Assembly: GCA_003229065.1 (NCBI GenBank)
Contig: QIHJ01000369.1
Location: 1 to 5,911 of the forward strand
Origin: Candidatus Dadabacteria bacterium
GTDB lineage: Bacteria > Desulfobacterota_D > UBA1144 > Nemesobacterales > UBA2774
Reading direction: 5' to 3'
DNA length: 5,911 nucleotides
Part shown: positions 1 through 5,412 of the stretch, piece after piece
Position numbering within the stretch: position 1 is the first letter of the stretch
Layout: each line of letters opens with the position of its first letter
Program-made: the position numbers and the translations under genes
The notes under the pieces: model-generated
Told to the model about the DNA's origin: nothing
Database searches by the model: none
Seen by the model: only the letters and a program-made list of their open reading frames with translations

Positions 1-212
1 TTAATCCAAAGGAGGAGTGGCTTGGCCAGTTGGAGCGCCCCCACGCGTATTTCGACAGGCGTCTCTAGCAGCAGATCGTACAGAGCGGAGAGCGGAGAGT
101 TATTTACTATAAGGGCCAGGAGCGCCGCCCCTACGAGTATAATCCCGCTTGCGGACTCAAGCTTCAGGAACTCTCTTATTGCGCTCACAGCGCGGTTAGA
201 AATCATTACCAT
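1..212 (-). CDS. nhaA: NhaA Na+/H+ antiporter, N-terminal part (cut by window edge)
   Basis: This is the start of an inner-membrane Na+/H+ antiporter that exchanges internal Na+ for external protons, serving pH and sodium homeostasis. Seventy codons are visible, running off the left edge of the window. The translation shows the hallmark NhaA start: an amphipathic stretch [12 protein letters not shown] (about residues 15-26), a first hydrophobic membrane segment (about 23-36), the [18 protein letters not shown] loop (about 37-54), then [16 protein letters not shown] leading into the second membrane segment. E. coli NhaA has the equivalent FLETPVQLRVGSLEI...LLWIND, so the family call is firm. 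An ATG at 210-212 and another at 204-206 are in frame; neither has a clear Shine-Dalgarno, and I take the first. A strong promoter lies just upstream (242-270). The gene is divergent from the flavin oxidoreductase. Whether the gene is intact cannot be seen here. Confidence 0.93.
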   Translation of the reverse strand, partial: MVMISNRAVSAIREFLKLESASGIILVGAALLALIVNNSPLSALYDLLLETPVEIRVGALQLAKPLLLWI

Positions 213-241
213 AGTATTAGGGACTCAAATCAGGATGCAAG

Positions 242-270
242 ATTATACGCTAATAATATCAGGGAATCAA
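242..270 (-). promoter_or_regulatory. sigma70-type promoter for nhaA
   Basis: On the minus strand there is a perfect -10 TATAAT (plus-strand 242-247) and a -35 TTGATT (265-270, 4 of 6 consensus bases), separated by exactly 17 bp. Transcription would start near 235, giving a leader of roughly 23 nt before the nhaA ATG at 212. No Na+-responsive regulator site is recognisable. The site is predicted from sequence alone. Confidence 0.65.
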
Positions 271-376
271 AACTCCGGTTATTGGGTCTTATTCGTGCGC
301 CGTTGAGCGGTATTTGATTTTGAGGATAAGGTCAATATGTGTTAATATCCATTACCGACCATAGATATATACATGC

Positions 377-380
377 GGAG
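377..380 (+). promoter_or_regulatory. Shine-Dalgarno GGAG deciding a TTG start
   Basis: GGAG sits 6 nt before the TTG at 387-389. A start there gives a protein beginning MEIGYFTMPLHP, the usual N-terminus of this luciferase-like subfamily, with the beta-strand at residues 2-6. The competing GTG at 339 also has a possible AAGG site (328-331) but would add 16 residues that do not look like the family. Confidence 0.55.
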
Positions 381-386
381 CGAGAA

Positions 387-1472
387 TTGGAAATAGGCTA
401 TTTCACAATGCCCCTTCACCCTTCGGGCAGAGACCTCTCCGAGACCATGGAAGAGGATCTGGAGCAAATAATAATCCTGGATGAGCTCGGGTTCAAAGAG
501 GCCTGGATCGGCGAGCATTTCACGGCGGGCTGGGAAAACATTCCCGCCCCCGATCTTTTCATAGCAAACGCTATCCCTCTTACCGAGCAGATAATACTCG
601 GCACGGGAGTATCTTGTCTGCCCGATCACGACCCATTCGTGCTAGCCCACCGGATAGCGGTACTCGACCACCTGGCTAAGGGCCGCTTCTACTGGGGTAT
701 AGGGGCCGGGAGCTTCATAGGGGACTTCGAGGCGTTCGGTATTGATCCCACGACCGGTGAGCAGAGGGTTCTTACGAACGAGTCTCTCGATTTTATACTC
801 AATCTCTGGGATAACCCCAAACCCGGCAAGTACTCAAACTCGAGGTGGAGTTTCACTGTTCCCGAGCCCCAGGATGATGTGGGTCTCGGCGTACATACGA
901 AGCCCTATCAAAAGCCCCATCCCCCCATAGCCGTTGCCGGTATTACAGAAAGCTCGGGCACACTCAGAATAGCCGGGGCCAACGGCTGGATACCGATGAG
1001 CATTAACTTTGTGACAAGGGATATATTGAATTCACATTGGGCTTCGGTAGAAGAGGGCGCAAAGAGCAAAGGGCTGTCTCCCGATCGCTCTAAGTGGAGG
1101 ATCGCAAGGGATATATACGTGGCCGAAACCACTGAAGAAGCCAGGAGAGATGTGAAAGAGGGCACCTTGGCCCGTGATTTTACAGATTATTTCTTCAAGA
1201 TGATCCCTAAAATAAGAGGTAATCTGGATATATTCAAGACCGATAAATCAATGCCGGATTCAGATGTGACCATCGACTATATGTTGGATAATCTCTGGAT
1301 TGCCGGAAGCCCGGAGTACGTAGCGGAGCAGATAAGGGGGCTTTACAACCACGTCGGCGGCTTCGGAGTCTTGCTCGTTATGGGGCACGAGTGGAAGCCC
1401 AAGGATAAATGGGCGCGCTCAATGAGGCTCCTTGTAGAGGAGGTTATGCCCCGGCTTAAAGATTTATCTTAA
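387..1472 (+). CDS. LLM-class flavin-dependent oxidoreductase (luciferase-like monooxygenase)
   Basis: The protein is a predicted cytoplasmic FMN/F420-type oxidoreductase of the bacterial luciferase-like TIM-barrel superfamily, in the limonene-monooxygenase-like branch. It has 361 residues from the TTG start, close to the usual family length. Visible family features are GYFTMPLHPSGRD at the N-terminus (first barrel strand), GFKEAWIGEHF (second strand), GTGVSCLPDHDPFVLAHRIA followed by LDHLAKGRFYWGIGAGSF (the classic luciferase-like core), KPHPPIAVAG mid-protein, and a C-terminal IAGSPEYVAEQI...GGFGVLLVMGHEW segment. Substrate cannot be deduced: family members act on terpenes, alkanes, aldehydes or sulfonates. 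The gene stands alone between divergent nhaA and a convergent gene. No good promoter is seen upstream. An alternative GTG start at 339 would give 377 residues; an internal ATG at 408 would remove the first strand and is unlikely. Confidence 0.9.
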   Translation: MEIGYFTMPLHPSGRDLSETMEEDLEQIIILDELGFKEAWIGEHFTAGWENIPAPDLFIANAIPLTEQIILGTGVSCLPDHDPFVLAHRIAVLDHLAKGRFYWGIGAGSFIGDFEAFGIDPTTGEQRVLTNESLDFILNLWDNPKPGKYSNSRWSFTVPEPQDDVGLGVHTKPYQKPHPPIAVAGITESSGTLRIAGANGWIPMSINFVTRDILNSHWASVEEGAKSKGLSPDRSKWRIARDIYVAETTEEARRDVKEGTLARDFTDYFFKMIPKIRGNLDIFKTDKSMPDSDVTIDYMLDNLWIAGSPEYVAEQIRGLYNHVGGFGVLLVMGHEWKPKDKWARSMRLLVEEVMPRLKDLS

Positions 1473-1521
1473 TTTCACTCGTGTGTATTGATGCTACAGT
1501 GTGTATTCCGCGATTATACAA

Positions 1522-1552
1522 GAGAGGGAGGGGGCAATTAGTCCCCGCTCTC
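1522..1552. other. GC-rich hairpin between convergent genes
   Basis: Imperfect inverted repeat: GAGAG (1522-1526) pairs with CTCTC (1548-1552) and GGGG (1531-1534) with CCCC (1543-1546), with an asymmetric internal loop. It overlaps the stop of the minus-strand gene and lies 49 bp past the oxidoreductase stop, where a shared terminator would be expected. Neither side has a proper T tract, so it is only a weak bidirectional terminator candidate. Confidence 0.3.
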
Positions 1553-1966
1553 AACAGGTGTGTTTTGCTGCTTTATATCCACCGAATATACCACCTTGTT
1601 GATACCTTGGGTTTTCACTACCGTAAGCCCGTTTATGCTCAGTATAATTTCAAACAATCTGAGGACTTCTTCTTTTTGCAATCCGGCTTCAGGAGTAATA
1701 ATACTTACTTCTTTTGGTTTTATATCATTTCCGATCAGATAGATTTCCTCGTTTATTTCACTGACCGCTTTAATGAGATCTACGATGTCCATCTCCCGCT
1801 GAAGGTGGACTATGCCGTCATCGGATAGATACTTCTTCTCCGTCTTTTTCTGAGGTCCCCCCCCCTCCACGGCATCCGTCTCCGCAGCACTGCCGACTCC
1901 ATAAGAAAAAACGCACAATATAATCACGCCAAGCACTAATGCGGTTATGTGATTTAATCTCTTCAT
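1538..1966 (-). CDS. Exported stand-alone secretin N0-domain protein
   Basis: This 142-residue protein resembles the N-terminal N0 domain of type II secretion secretins (GspD) and related STN domains, but nothing follows it. Residues 1-28 form a signal peptide: KR near the start, a hydrophobic core LVLGVIILCVF, and a G-S-A-A cleavage region before E29, so the product should be periplasmic. A charged, glycine-containing linker (29-46) follows, then the N0-like fold at about 50-131: IVHLQREMDIVDLIKAVSEI, the VSIITPEAG strand-turn, and LRLFEIILSINGLTVV. In GspD these match the DIVDLIKAVS.../VTIISP.../FLSVLRVNGL pattern. Full secretins are about 600-700 residues, with N1-N3 and a beta-barrel that are absent here, and no downstream continuation is seen. 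It lies 68 bp after the thioesterase gene, beyond a terminator. The likely Shine-Dalgarno GAGAGG is unusually close to the ATG. The linker is encoded by a run of nine G (plus-strand C, 1857-1865). The function is unknown. Confidence 0.72.
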   Translation of the reverse strand: MKRLNHITALVLGVIILCVFSYGVGSAAETDAVEGGGPQKKTEKKYLSDDGIVHLQREMDIVDLIKAVSEINEEIYLIGNDIKPKEVSIITPEAGLQKEEVLRLFEIILSINGLTVVKTQGINKVVYSVDIKQQNTPVESGD

Positions 1967-2017
1967 GTCCTCTCATCCGGCATTTCTCTTAAAGTTTTAG
2001 CGTAACACAGAACCTTC

Positions 2018-2036
2018 AAAAGGCGAATGCCTTTTT
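2018..2036 (-). terminator. Intrinsic terminator after the thioesterase gene
   Basis: A perfect 7-bp stem AAAAGGC/GCCTTTT with a 4-nt loop starts within the thioesterase stop codon. In the minus-strand transcript it ends in UUUU. The stem is short and A/T-rich at its base, so strength is probably moderate; it is also symmetric enough to act on the other strand (TTTTT). It separates the mscS-thioesterase unit from the N0-domain gene. Confidence 0.6.
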
Positions 2037-3012
2037 ATAGATACAGATCGGTTTCCCTTATCCTTTTCACCCTCTGGTTTCTCTCTGCTCTCCTTGCCTC
2101 GGCCTTTTTCCAAAGCCTTTTTTCTTCCGGAGTTTCAGGCGCAAATTCGGGTGTTGCTTTGGGCGCACCATCGTCGTTTAAATGTACAAAGCTAAGAAAC
2201 GCCGTGCATGTGTGTCTCTGCTCGCCTGTCATAATGTTTTCTGCTAGTACTTTGATCCCTACCTCAAGCGATGTGTTGCCCACATAAGTGATACCAGCTT
2301 TGAATATAATTATGTCCCCGACCTTAATCGGCGAGTAGAAATATAGGTTGTCAAGAGAGCCTGTAACTATAACGCCCTTTACGAACCTCATTGCTAGAAT
2401 TGCCGCTGTTTCGTCTACTGAAAGCATGAGCTTGCCAACGGACATGAAATTCCCGTAGAAACTGTCCTCCGGGAGCACGACCCTCGTTGTCTCAAGGTGC
2501 TTCCTCACAATCTCAGTCTCGTCGATAGTATTTTTTGCCTGATCGCCCCTCTTGGCTACCTGAGAGAGCCTGCTCTCTTTTCTACTTTGAGCGGCGGTAT
2601 ATAACGACATTTCCCGGTCGTCAGCGGGAATTATTTTTTCATTCAATTCCCTGGGTTTTCCGTCTCTATCGACAGCAATAAAAGCCATATGTGAGAATGT
2701 CGCAAGCTTCCTCTCCCCGCTCTCGGGGTTTTCCGCGTGAACTGTGACTCCTACCTCAAGCGAGCTCGAGCCGATGTGCTCGATCCAGCTGTCAAGCACT
2801 ACTATTTCTCCCACTTTGACGGGATTTAAAAAATCTATGCTATCCGTAGCCCCAAGTACCGTAATTCCCTTAGCAACGCGTGATGTATTTATTGTTCCGG
2901 CGAGCATGATCCAGTCCATGAGCCTCCCGCCGTAAAGCGTTCCCTGCGTGTTGGCGTGCTCAGGGAACACGAACTGTACCATCTGATGTTTTGTCTCTTT
3001 TATAGCGGGCAT
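2035..3012 (-). CDS. Double-hotdog acyl-CoA thioesterase (YciA/ACOT7-like)
   Basis: The product is predicted to hydrolyse acyl-CoA to free fatty acid and CoA in the cytoplasm. Its 325 residues hold two hotdog domains in tandem: domain 1 at about 7-130 and domain 2 at about 170-285, joined by a charged linker, with a Lys/Arg-rich tail (about 290-322). Domain 1 has HANTQGTLYGGRLMDW with the conserved Asn21 and GG28-29; domain 2 has GKLMLSVDETAAI with Asp200. In ACOT7-type fused enzymes one Asn from the first domain and one Asp from the second form the single active site, and the same division is seen here: the position matching Asn21 in domain 2 is Phe185, and the position matching Asp200 in domain 1 is Met36. 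Each domain also carries the P-V/I-K-V-G-[ED] and SSLEVG/TSLEVG strand motifs. The ATG lies 5 bp after the mscS stop and lacks a well-placed Shine-Dalgarno (AGGA is 13 nt away), which suggests translational coupling. The substrate chain length is not predictable. Confidence 0.9.
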   Translation of the reverse strand: MPAIKETKHQMVQFVFPEHANTQGTLYGGRLMDWIMLAGTINTSRVAKGITVLGATDSIDFLNPVKVGEIVVLDSWIEHIGSSSLEVGVTVHAENPESGERKLATFSHMAFIAVDRDGKPRELNEKIIPADDREMSLYTAAQSRKESRLSQVAKRGDQAKNTIDETEIVRKHLETTRVVLPEDSFYGNFMSVGKLMLSVDETAAILAMRFVKGVIVTGSLDNLYFYSPIKVGDIIIFKAGITYVGNTSLEVGIKVLAENIMTGEQRHTCTAFLSFVHLNDDGAPKATPEFAPETPEEKRLWKKAEARRAERNQRVKRIRETDLYL

Positions 3013-3017
3013 AATGT

Positions 3018-3836
3018 TTATTTGTTCCTGTCTACGTGGACATCCATCTGCGGGAATGGGATCGAGATGCCGTTTTCGTCAAAGGAAAGCTTTATCTTCT
3101 CTGTGATATCAAACTTGACGTCCCAGTAGTCTCCCGTTTTTACCCAGGGGCGCACTTCAAAGTTTACACTGCTGTCCGCAAGCTCTCCGACCGCGACAAG
3201 CGGTTCAGGATTTTTGAGTATGCGGGGGTCTTCACCGATAATCTTCTCGATGAGCTCTTTGGCCTTTTTAATATCATCCCCGTAGCCGATACCGAATACC
3301 ATATCCACCCGTCTGTTTTCCCTTGCGGAGTAATTGATTATTACCTCCGAGTAGATCGGACCGTTCGGAACGATGACCTCCTTGTTGTCCGGGGTTCTCA
3401 GAGTAGAGCTGAATATTGTGATCTTTTCCACTGTGCCCGTAGTCCCTGCAGCTTCTACAAAATCTCCTTCTTTAAACGGTCTGAAAGTTATGAGCATTAC
3501 GCCGGAGGCAAAGTTTTTAAGCGAGTCCTGAAGCGCAAGCCCTATCGCCAGCCCTGCCGCGCCGATTAGCGCAATCAGAGAGTTTGTGTTGATGCCGAGC
3601 TGGCTTAAAGCAGCGATTATTACAAATAGAAGCAGCAGCCAGTTGACAATCGAGCTTATGAAATTTACGAGAATATTCTCTATACCGGCATTATTTAGGG
3701 CTTTTTTAAGTATTTTTACCAGTATCTTTGAGACGTATATTCCGATAATAAAAATAAGTATTGATAACGCGATCTTTGTACCCCATGGGTATAGATAAGT
3801 GTTTGCGATTTCCTGCATATTTATGGACTCGAGCAT
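3018..3836 (-). CDS. mscS: Small-conductance mechanosensitive channel MscS
   Basis: This is an inner-membrane channel that opens under membrane tension to release solutes on hypo-osmotic shock; the family forms heptamers. The 272 residues are close to the 286 of E. coli MscS and share its architecture: TM1 about 19-43, TM2 about 58-80, pore-lining TM3 about 84-118, then the cytoplasmic beta domain and alpha/beta C-terminal domain. TM3 reads GAAGLAIGLALQDSL, nearly the E. coli sequence; Leu96 and Leu100 correspond to the pore-seal Leu105 and Leu109, and Asp104 stands where E. coli has the Gly113 hinge, a variation seen in other family members. Further matches are FRPFKEGDFV, the VPNG turn, and the C-terminal FPQMDVH. 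The ATG at 3834-3836 is preceded by AGGAG at 7-nt spacing. It is the first gene of a probable two-gene unit with the thioesterase. Confidence 0.95.
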   Translation of the reverse strand: MLESINMQEIANTYLYPWGTKIALSILIFIIGIYVSKILVKILKKALNNAGIENILVNFISSIVNWLLLLFVIIAALSQLGINTNSLIALIGAAGLAIGLALQDSLKNFASGVMLITFRPFKEGDFVEAAGTTGTVEKITIFSSTLRTPDNKEVIVPNGPIYSEVIINYSARENRRVDMVFGIGYGDDIKKAKELIEKIIGEDPRILKNPEPLVAVGELADSSVNFEVRPWVKTGDYWDVKFDITEKIKLSFDENGISIPFPQMDVHVDRNK

Positions 3837-3843
3837 TGTTGTT

Positions 3844-3848
3844 CTCCT
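3844..3848 (-). promoter_or_regulatory. Shine-Dalgarno of mscS
   Basis: AGGAG on the minus strand, 7 nt before the ATG at 3836. It fixes the first ATG as the start rather than the in-frame ATG at codon 7. Confidence 0.75.
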
Positions 3849-3902
3849 ATTTGAATCTACAACACATTACCATAAAAACATCTGTACTAACATAACTTCC
3901 TG

Positions 3903-3931
3903 ATTATAAAAACGCATGGACTACAATTTTT
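3903..3931 (-). promoter_or_regulatory. Possible promoter for the mscS-thioesterase unit
   Basis: A perfect minus-strand -10 TATAAT (plus 3903-3908) lies 67 bp upstream of the mscS ATG, but its -35 position (AAAAAT, 3926-3931) is poor. A second option nearby has a perfect -35 TTGACA (plus 3941-3946) with a TGTAGT -10 at only 15 bp. Either could serve; neither is convincing alone. Confidence 0.35.
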
Positions 3932-4040
3932 CTCAGTTTATGTCAAATCGGCATACTACACTTAAACTTATCTAATTCAAACAATAGCGTATCTATTTGG
4001 CTTCCGGTCCCAATTTTGTCTGTTTCAATTATTGCACAAC

Positions 4041-4055
4041 TGACAATTTTTGTCA
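4041..4055. repeat. Perfect 15-bp palindrome, operator-like
   Basis: TGACAA-TTT-TTGTCA is a perfect inverted repeat with a 3-bp centre. A related half (CAATTTTGTC) lies at 4011-4020. The size and symmetry resemble a dimeric regulator's operator, but the site is about 200 bp from the mscS start and 450 bp from the cyclase start. No regulator is encoded in the window, so its role is unassigned. Confidence 0.4.
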
Positions 4056-4338
4056 TTGGCTGTTCATGTATTTCTATTCCTATTTGGTACGAGTCAAATA
4101 ACTTGAATAATCGATGCAAGTTAGGCTCGGCGAGCTTGTATGTCCGTATAGTGGCATGGTTTTTGTATTATAGAGTGTTATAAGGATTACATTCGCAGTT
4201 GATAGATAAACGGCGCTTTAAATTTTTATGGCTGTTTTTATATCATAAAAGAGCAAGGGTTACGGACTGAAGTGATAAAAAATCTATCTATTGAATCTAA
4301 ATTTGCCAATGCATGCGTACATAAGATGAAGGGACGCA

Positions 4339-4356
4339 CGCAGAGCCGCTCTTGCG
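4339..4356. repeat. GC-rich hairpin
   Basis: CGCAGAG pairs with CTC(T)TGCG around a CCG loop: seven base pairs with one bulged T. GGGAC occurs just before it (4331-4335), at its end (4356-4360), and again at 4372-4376. A hairpin set between short direct repeats inside an otherwise AT-rich region resembles REP-type elements; this is an analogy, not a match to a known family. Confidence 0.4.
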
Positions 4357-4386
4357 GGACAGTAAAACCCCGGGACAGTAAAACCC
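4355..4386. repeat. Perfect tandem repeat, 2 x 16 bp
   Basis: CGGGACAGTAAAACCC occurs twice with no spacer (4355-4370 and 4371-4386). An exact 16-bp repeat is not expected by chance in a window of this size. It directly adjoins the GC-rich hairpin and lies about 118 bp upstream of the cyclase start. It could be a slippage duplication at the end of a small mobile or REP-like element. Confidence 0.8.
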
Positions 4387-4396
4387 GATGATACAC

Positions 4397-4425
4397 TTGC
4401 AATACGTAGTCCTTTCGAATATGAA
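4397..4425 (+). promoter_or_regulatory. Possible promoter for the response-regulator cyclase
   Basis: TTGCAA (4397-4402) and TATGAA (4420-4425) are each 4 of 6 to sigma70 consensus and separated by 17 bp. Transcription would start near 4432, about 72 nt before the ATG at 4504. The match is modest and the region is AT-rich, so chance is quite possible. Confidence 0.3.
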
Positions 4426-4491
4426 CGTATAGCTGCTCAGGAACTGCAGTGGTTTATGGATATTAGTAATCAGATGTAGTAAAATTTGGTT

Positions 4492-4496
4492 AAGGA
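4492..4496 (+). promoter_or_regulatory. Shine-Dalgarno deciding the ATG at 4504
   Basis: AAGGA sits 7 nt before ATG 4504-4506. The upstream in-frame TTG at 4486 has no such site and would add six residues (MVKDKD) not needed by the receiver domain, so 4504 is preferred. Confidence 0.7.
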
Positions 4497-4503
4497 CAAG
4501 GAT

Positions 4504-5412
4504 ATGGATATTGAAAGTAATATAAATATACTGTTGATCGAAGATAACCCCGACTACGCCCGGTTGATAAAGAGGATTATTAGCGATAAATCCTCCAATC
4601 TTATGGATGTAGAGCACCACGAGACCTTTTCTAAAGGCTATGAAAGGCTACTGGACGGTGGAATGGATCTCGTACTCCTTGATCTCGATCTTCCGGATAG
4701 CGGTAATATTGATAAAATAATAAGAATTCACGGCTCTACAGAAGTTCCGATAATAGTGCTTACGGGTACGGAAGATGAGCAGGTTGCCATAAAAGCGGTT
4801 CAGATGGGTGCTCAGGACTACCTGATGAAGAGCAATCTTGACAGCAGTCTTTTGGTGCGATCGATAAGATATGCGATTGAGCGCAAGAAAGTTGATGATA
4901 AGCTTAAAAGAACTGAAGAAAGGTTCAGGCTCCTCATCGAAAACGCGGTAGACCTCATAGCGATTTTGGAGATAGACGGGACAATGCAGTACGTAAGCCC
5001 CTCCCATAAGCGTGTGCTCGGATATGAAGATCAGGATTTGCTCGGCAGGAAGGCATTTGAATTTATTCATCCCGAAGACCTGCCGGCGGTAGTCGAGATA
5101 TTTGCACGGGGAATTCAAAAGATCGGCGATGAGAACTTCGATCAGGACATGTCCTATTCTGCGGAATTCAGATTCAGGCATAAAGACGGTTACTGGATTA
5201 CTCTCGAATCGTTCGGTAAATCTTATCCACCGGAATCCGGTGAAACGGGCGTCATAATTAATTCAAGAGACGTCACTGCGCGCAAAAAAATGGAAGAGAG
5301 CCTAAGGAGCTTGAGCATAACGGATGATCTCACCAGCCTCTATAACCGTAGAGGTTTTATGTCCTTTGCCGAGCACCACATTAAGACTGCCGACAGGAAT
5401 GGACCTCATTGA
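4504..5412 (+). CDS. Response regulator REC-PAS with truncated GGDEF (5' piece of a frameshifted diguanylate cyclase)
   Basis: This is the N-terminal 302 residues of what should be a cytoplasmic phospho-regulated diguanylate cyclase making c-di-GMP. The receiver domain spans about 7-122, with the acidic pair Glu13-Asp14, phospho-acceptor Asp60 in LLDLDLPD, switch Thr87 in VLTGT, and Lys109. A helical linker (123-138) leads into a PAS domain at about 139-258: FRLLIENAVDLIAIL, YVSPSHKRVLGY, FIHPEDL, EFRFRHKDGYWI and the closing SRDVTARKKMEE. The GGDEF domain then opens normally (SITDDLTSLYNRRGF, about 271-285) but the frame ends after DRNGPH at a TGA. The GGDEF core continues from 5399 in the +1 frame. 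All REC active-site residues are intact, so the piece could be a stable REC-PAS protein, but it has no catalytic output. No histidine kinase partner is in the window. Confidence 0.85.
   Translation: MDIESNINILLIEDNPDYARLIKRIISDKSSNLMDVEHHETFSKGYERLLDGGMDLVLLDLDLPDSGNIDKIIRIHGSTEVPIIVLTGTEDEQVAIKAVQMGAQDYLMKSNLDSSLLVRSIRYAIERKKVDDKLKRTEERFRLLIENAVDLIAILEIDGTMQYVSPSHKRVLGYEDQDLLGRKAFEFIHPEDLPAVVEIFARGIQKIGDENFDQDMSYSAEFRFRHKDGYWITLESFGKSYPPESGETGVIINSRDVTARKKMEESLRSLSITDDLTSLYNRRGFMSFAEHHIKTADRNGPH

Larger units (their letters stand above)
3837..4503. other. AT-rich intergenic region with repeats, no convincing gene
   Basis: This stretch of about 670 bp separates the divergently transcribed mscS unit and cyclase gene. 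I see no ORF with a ribosome site and family features. Its left part should carry the mscS promoter. The middle holds a perfect palindrome (4041-4055), an inverted repeat TAACTTG/CAAGTTA (4099-4105 and 4117-4123), and a palindrome GCTCGGCGAGC (4125-4135). A GC-rich insert-like patch follows at 4331-4386, with a hairpin and a 2 x 16-bp tandem repeat. After it, frame 4366-4479 is open without a start and ends in TAG; its translation (PFEYERIAAQELQWFMDISN) looks protein-like, so it may be the tail of a decayed gene. I do not recognise a known structured RNA. Confidence 0.6.

Noticed and set aside
22..306. Plus-strand ORF of 94 codons over the nhaA start
   Set aside because: It is the antisense of nhaA codons and the promoter region; the minus strand gives an unmistakable NhaA sequence and the plus translation is Ser/Arg-rich with no family features.
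1481..1507. Nine-base direct repeat GTGTGTATT (1481-1489 and 1499-1507) after the oxidoreductase
   Set aside because: It is short and low-complexity, with no flanking element; expected by chance.
1481..1828. Plus-strand ORF of 115 codons opposite the N0-domain gene
   Set aside because: It lies antisense to a gene with a signal peptide and a recognisable domain; its own translation shows no domain and no Shine-Dalgarno.
3036..3569. Plus-strand ORF of 177 codons inside mscS
   Set aside because: It is a shadow of the strongly conserved MscS coding sequence on the other strand.
4233..4250. AT-only dyad TTTTAT-ATC-ATAAAA considered as a terminator
   Set aside because: The stem has no G/C pairs, no T tract follows, and no gene ends nearby.
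3837..4503. CRISPR array or toxin-antitoxin pair in the large intergenic region
   Set aside because: There is only one two-copy tandem repeat without spacers, and no small ORF pair with ribosome sites.
4297..4620. Minus-strand ORF of 107 codons across the repeat patch and the cyclase start
   Set aside because: It overlaps the receiver domain coding sequence antisense, crosses the tandem repeat, and has no recognisable features.
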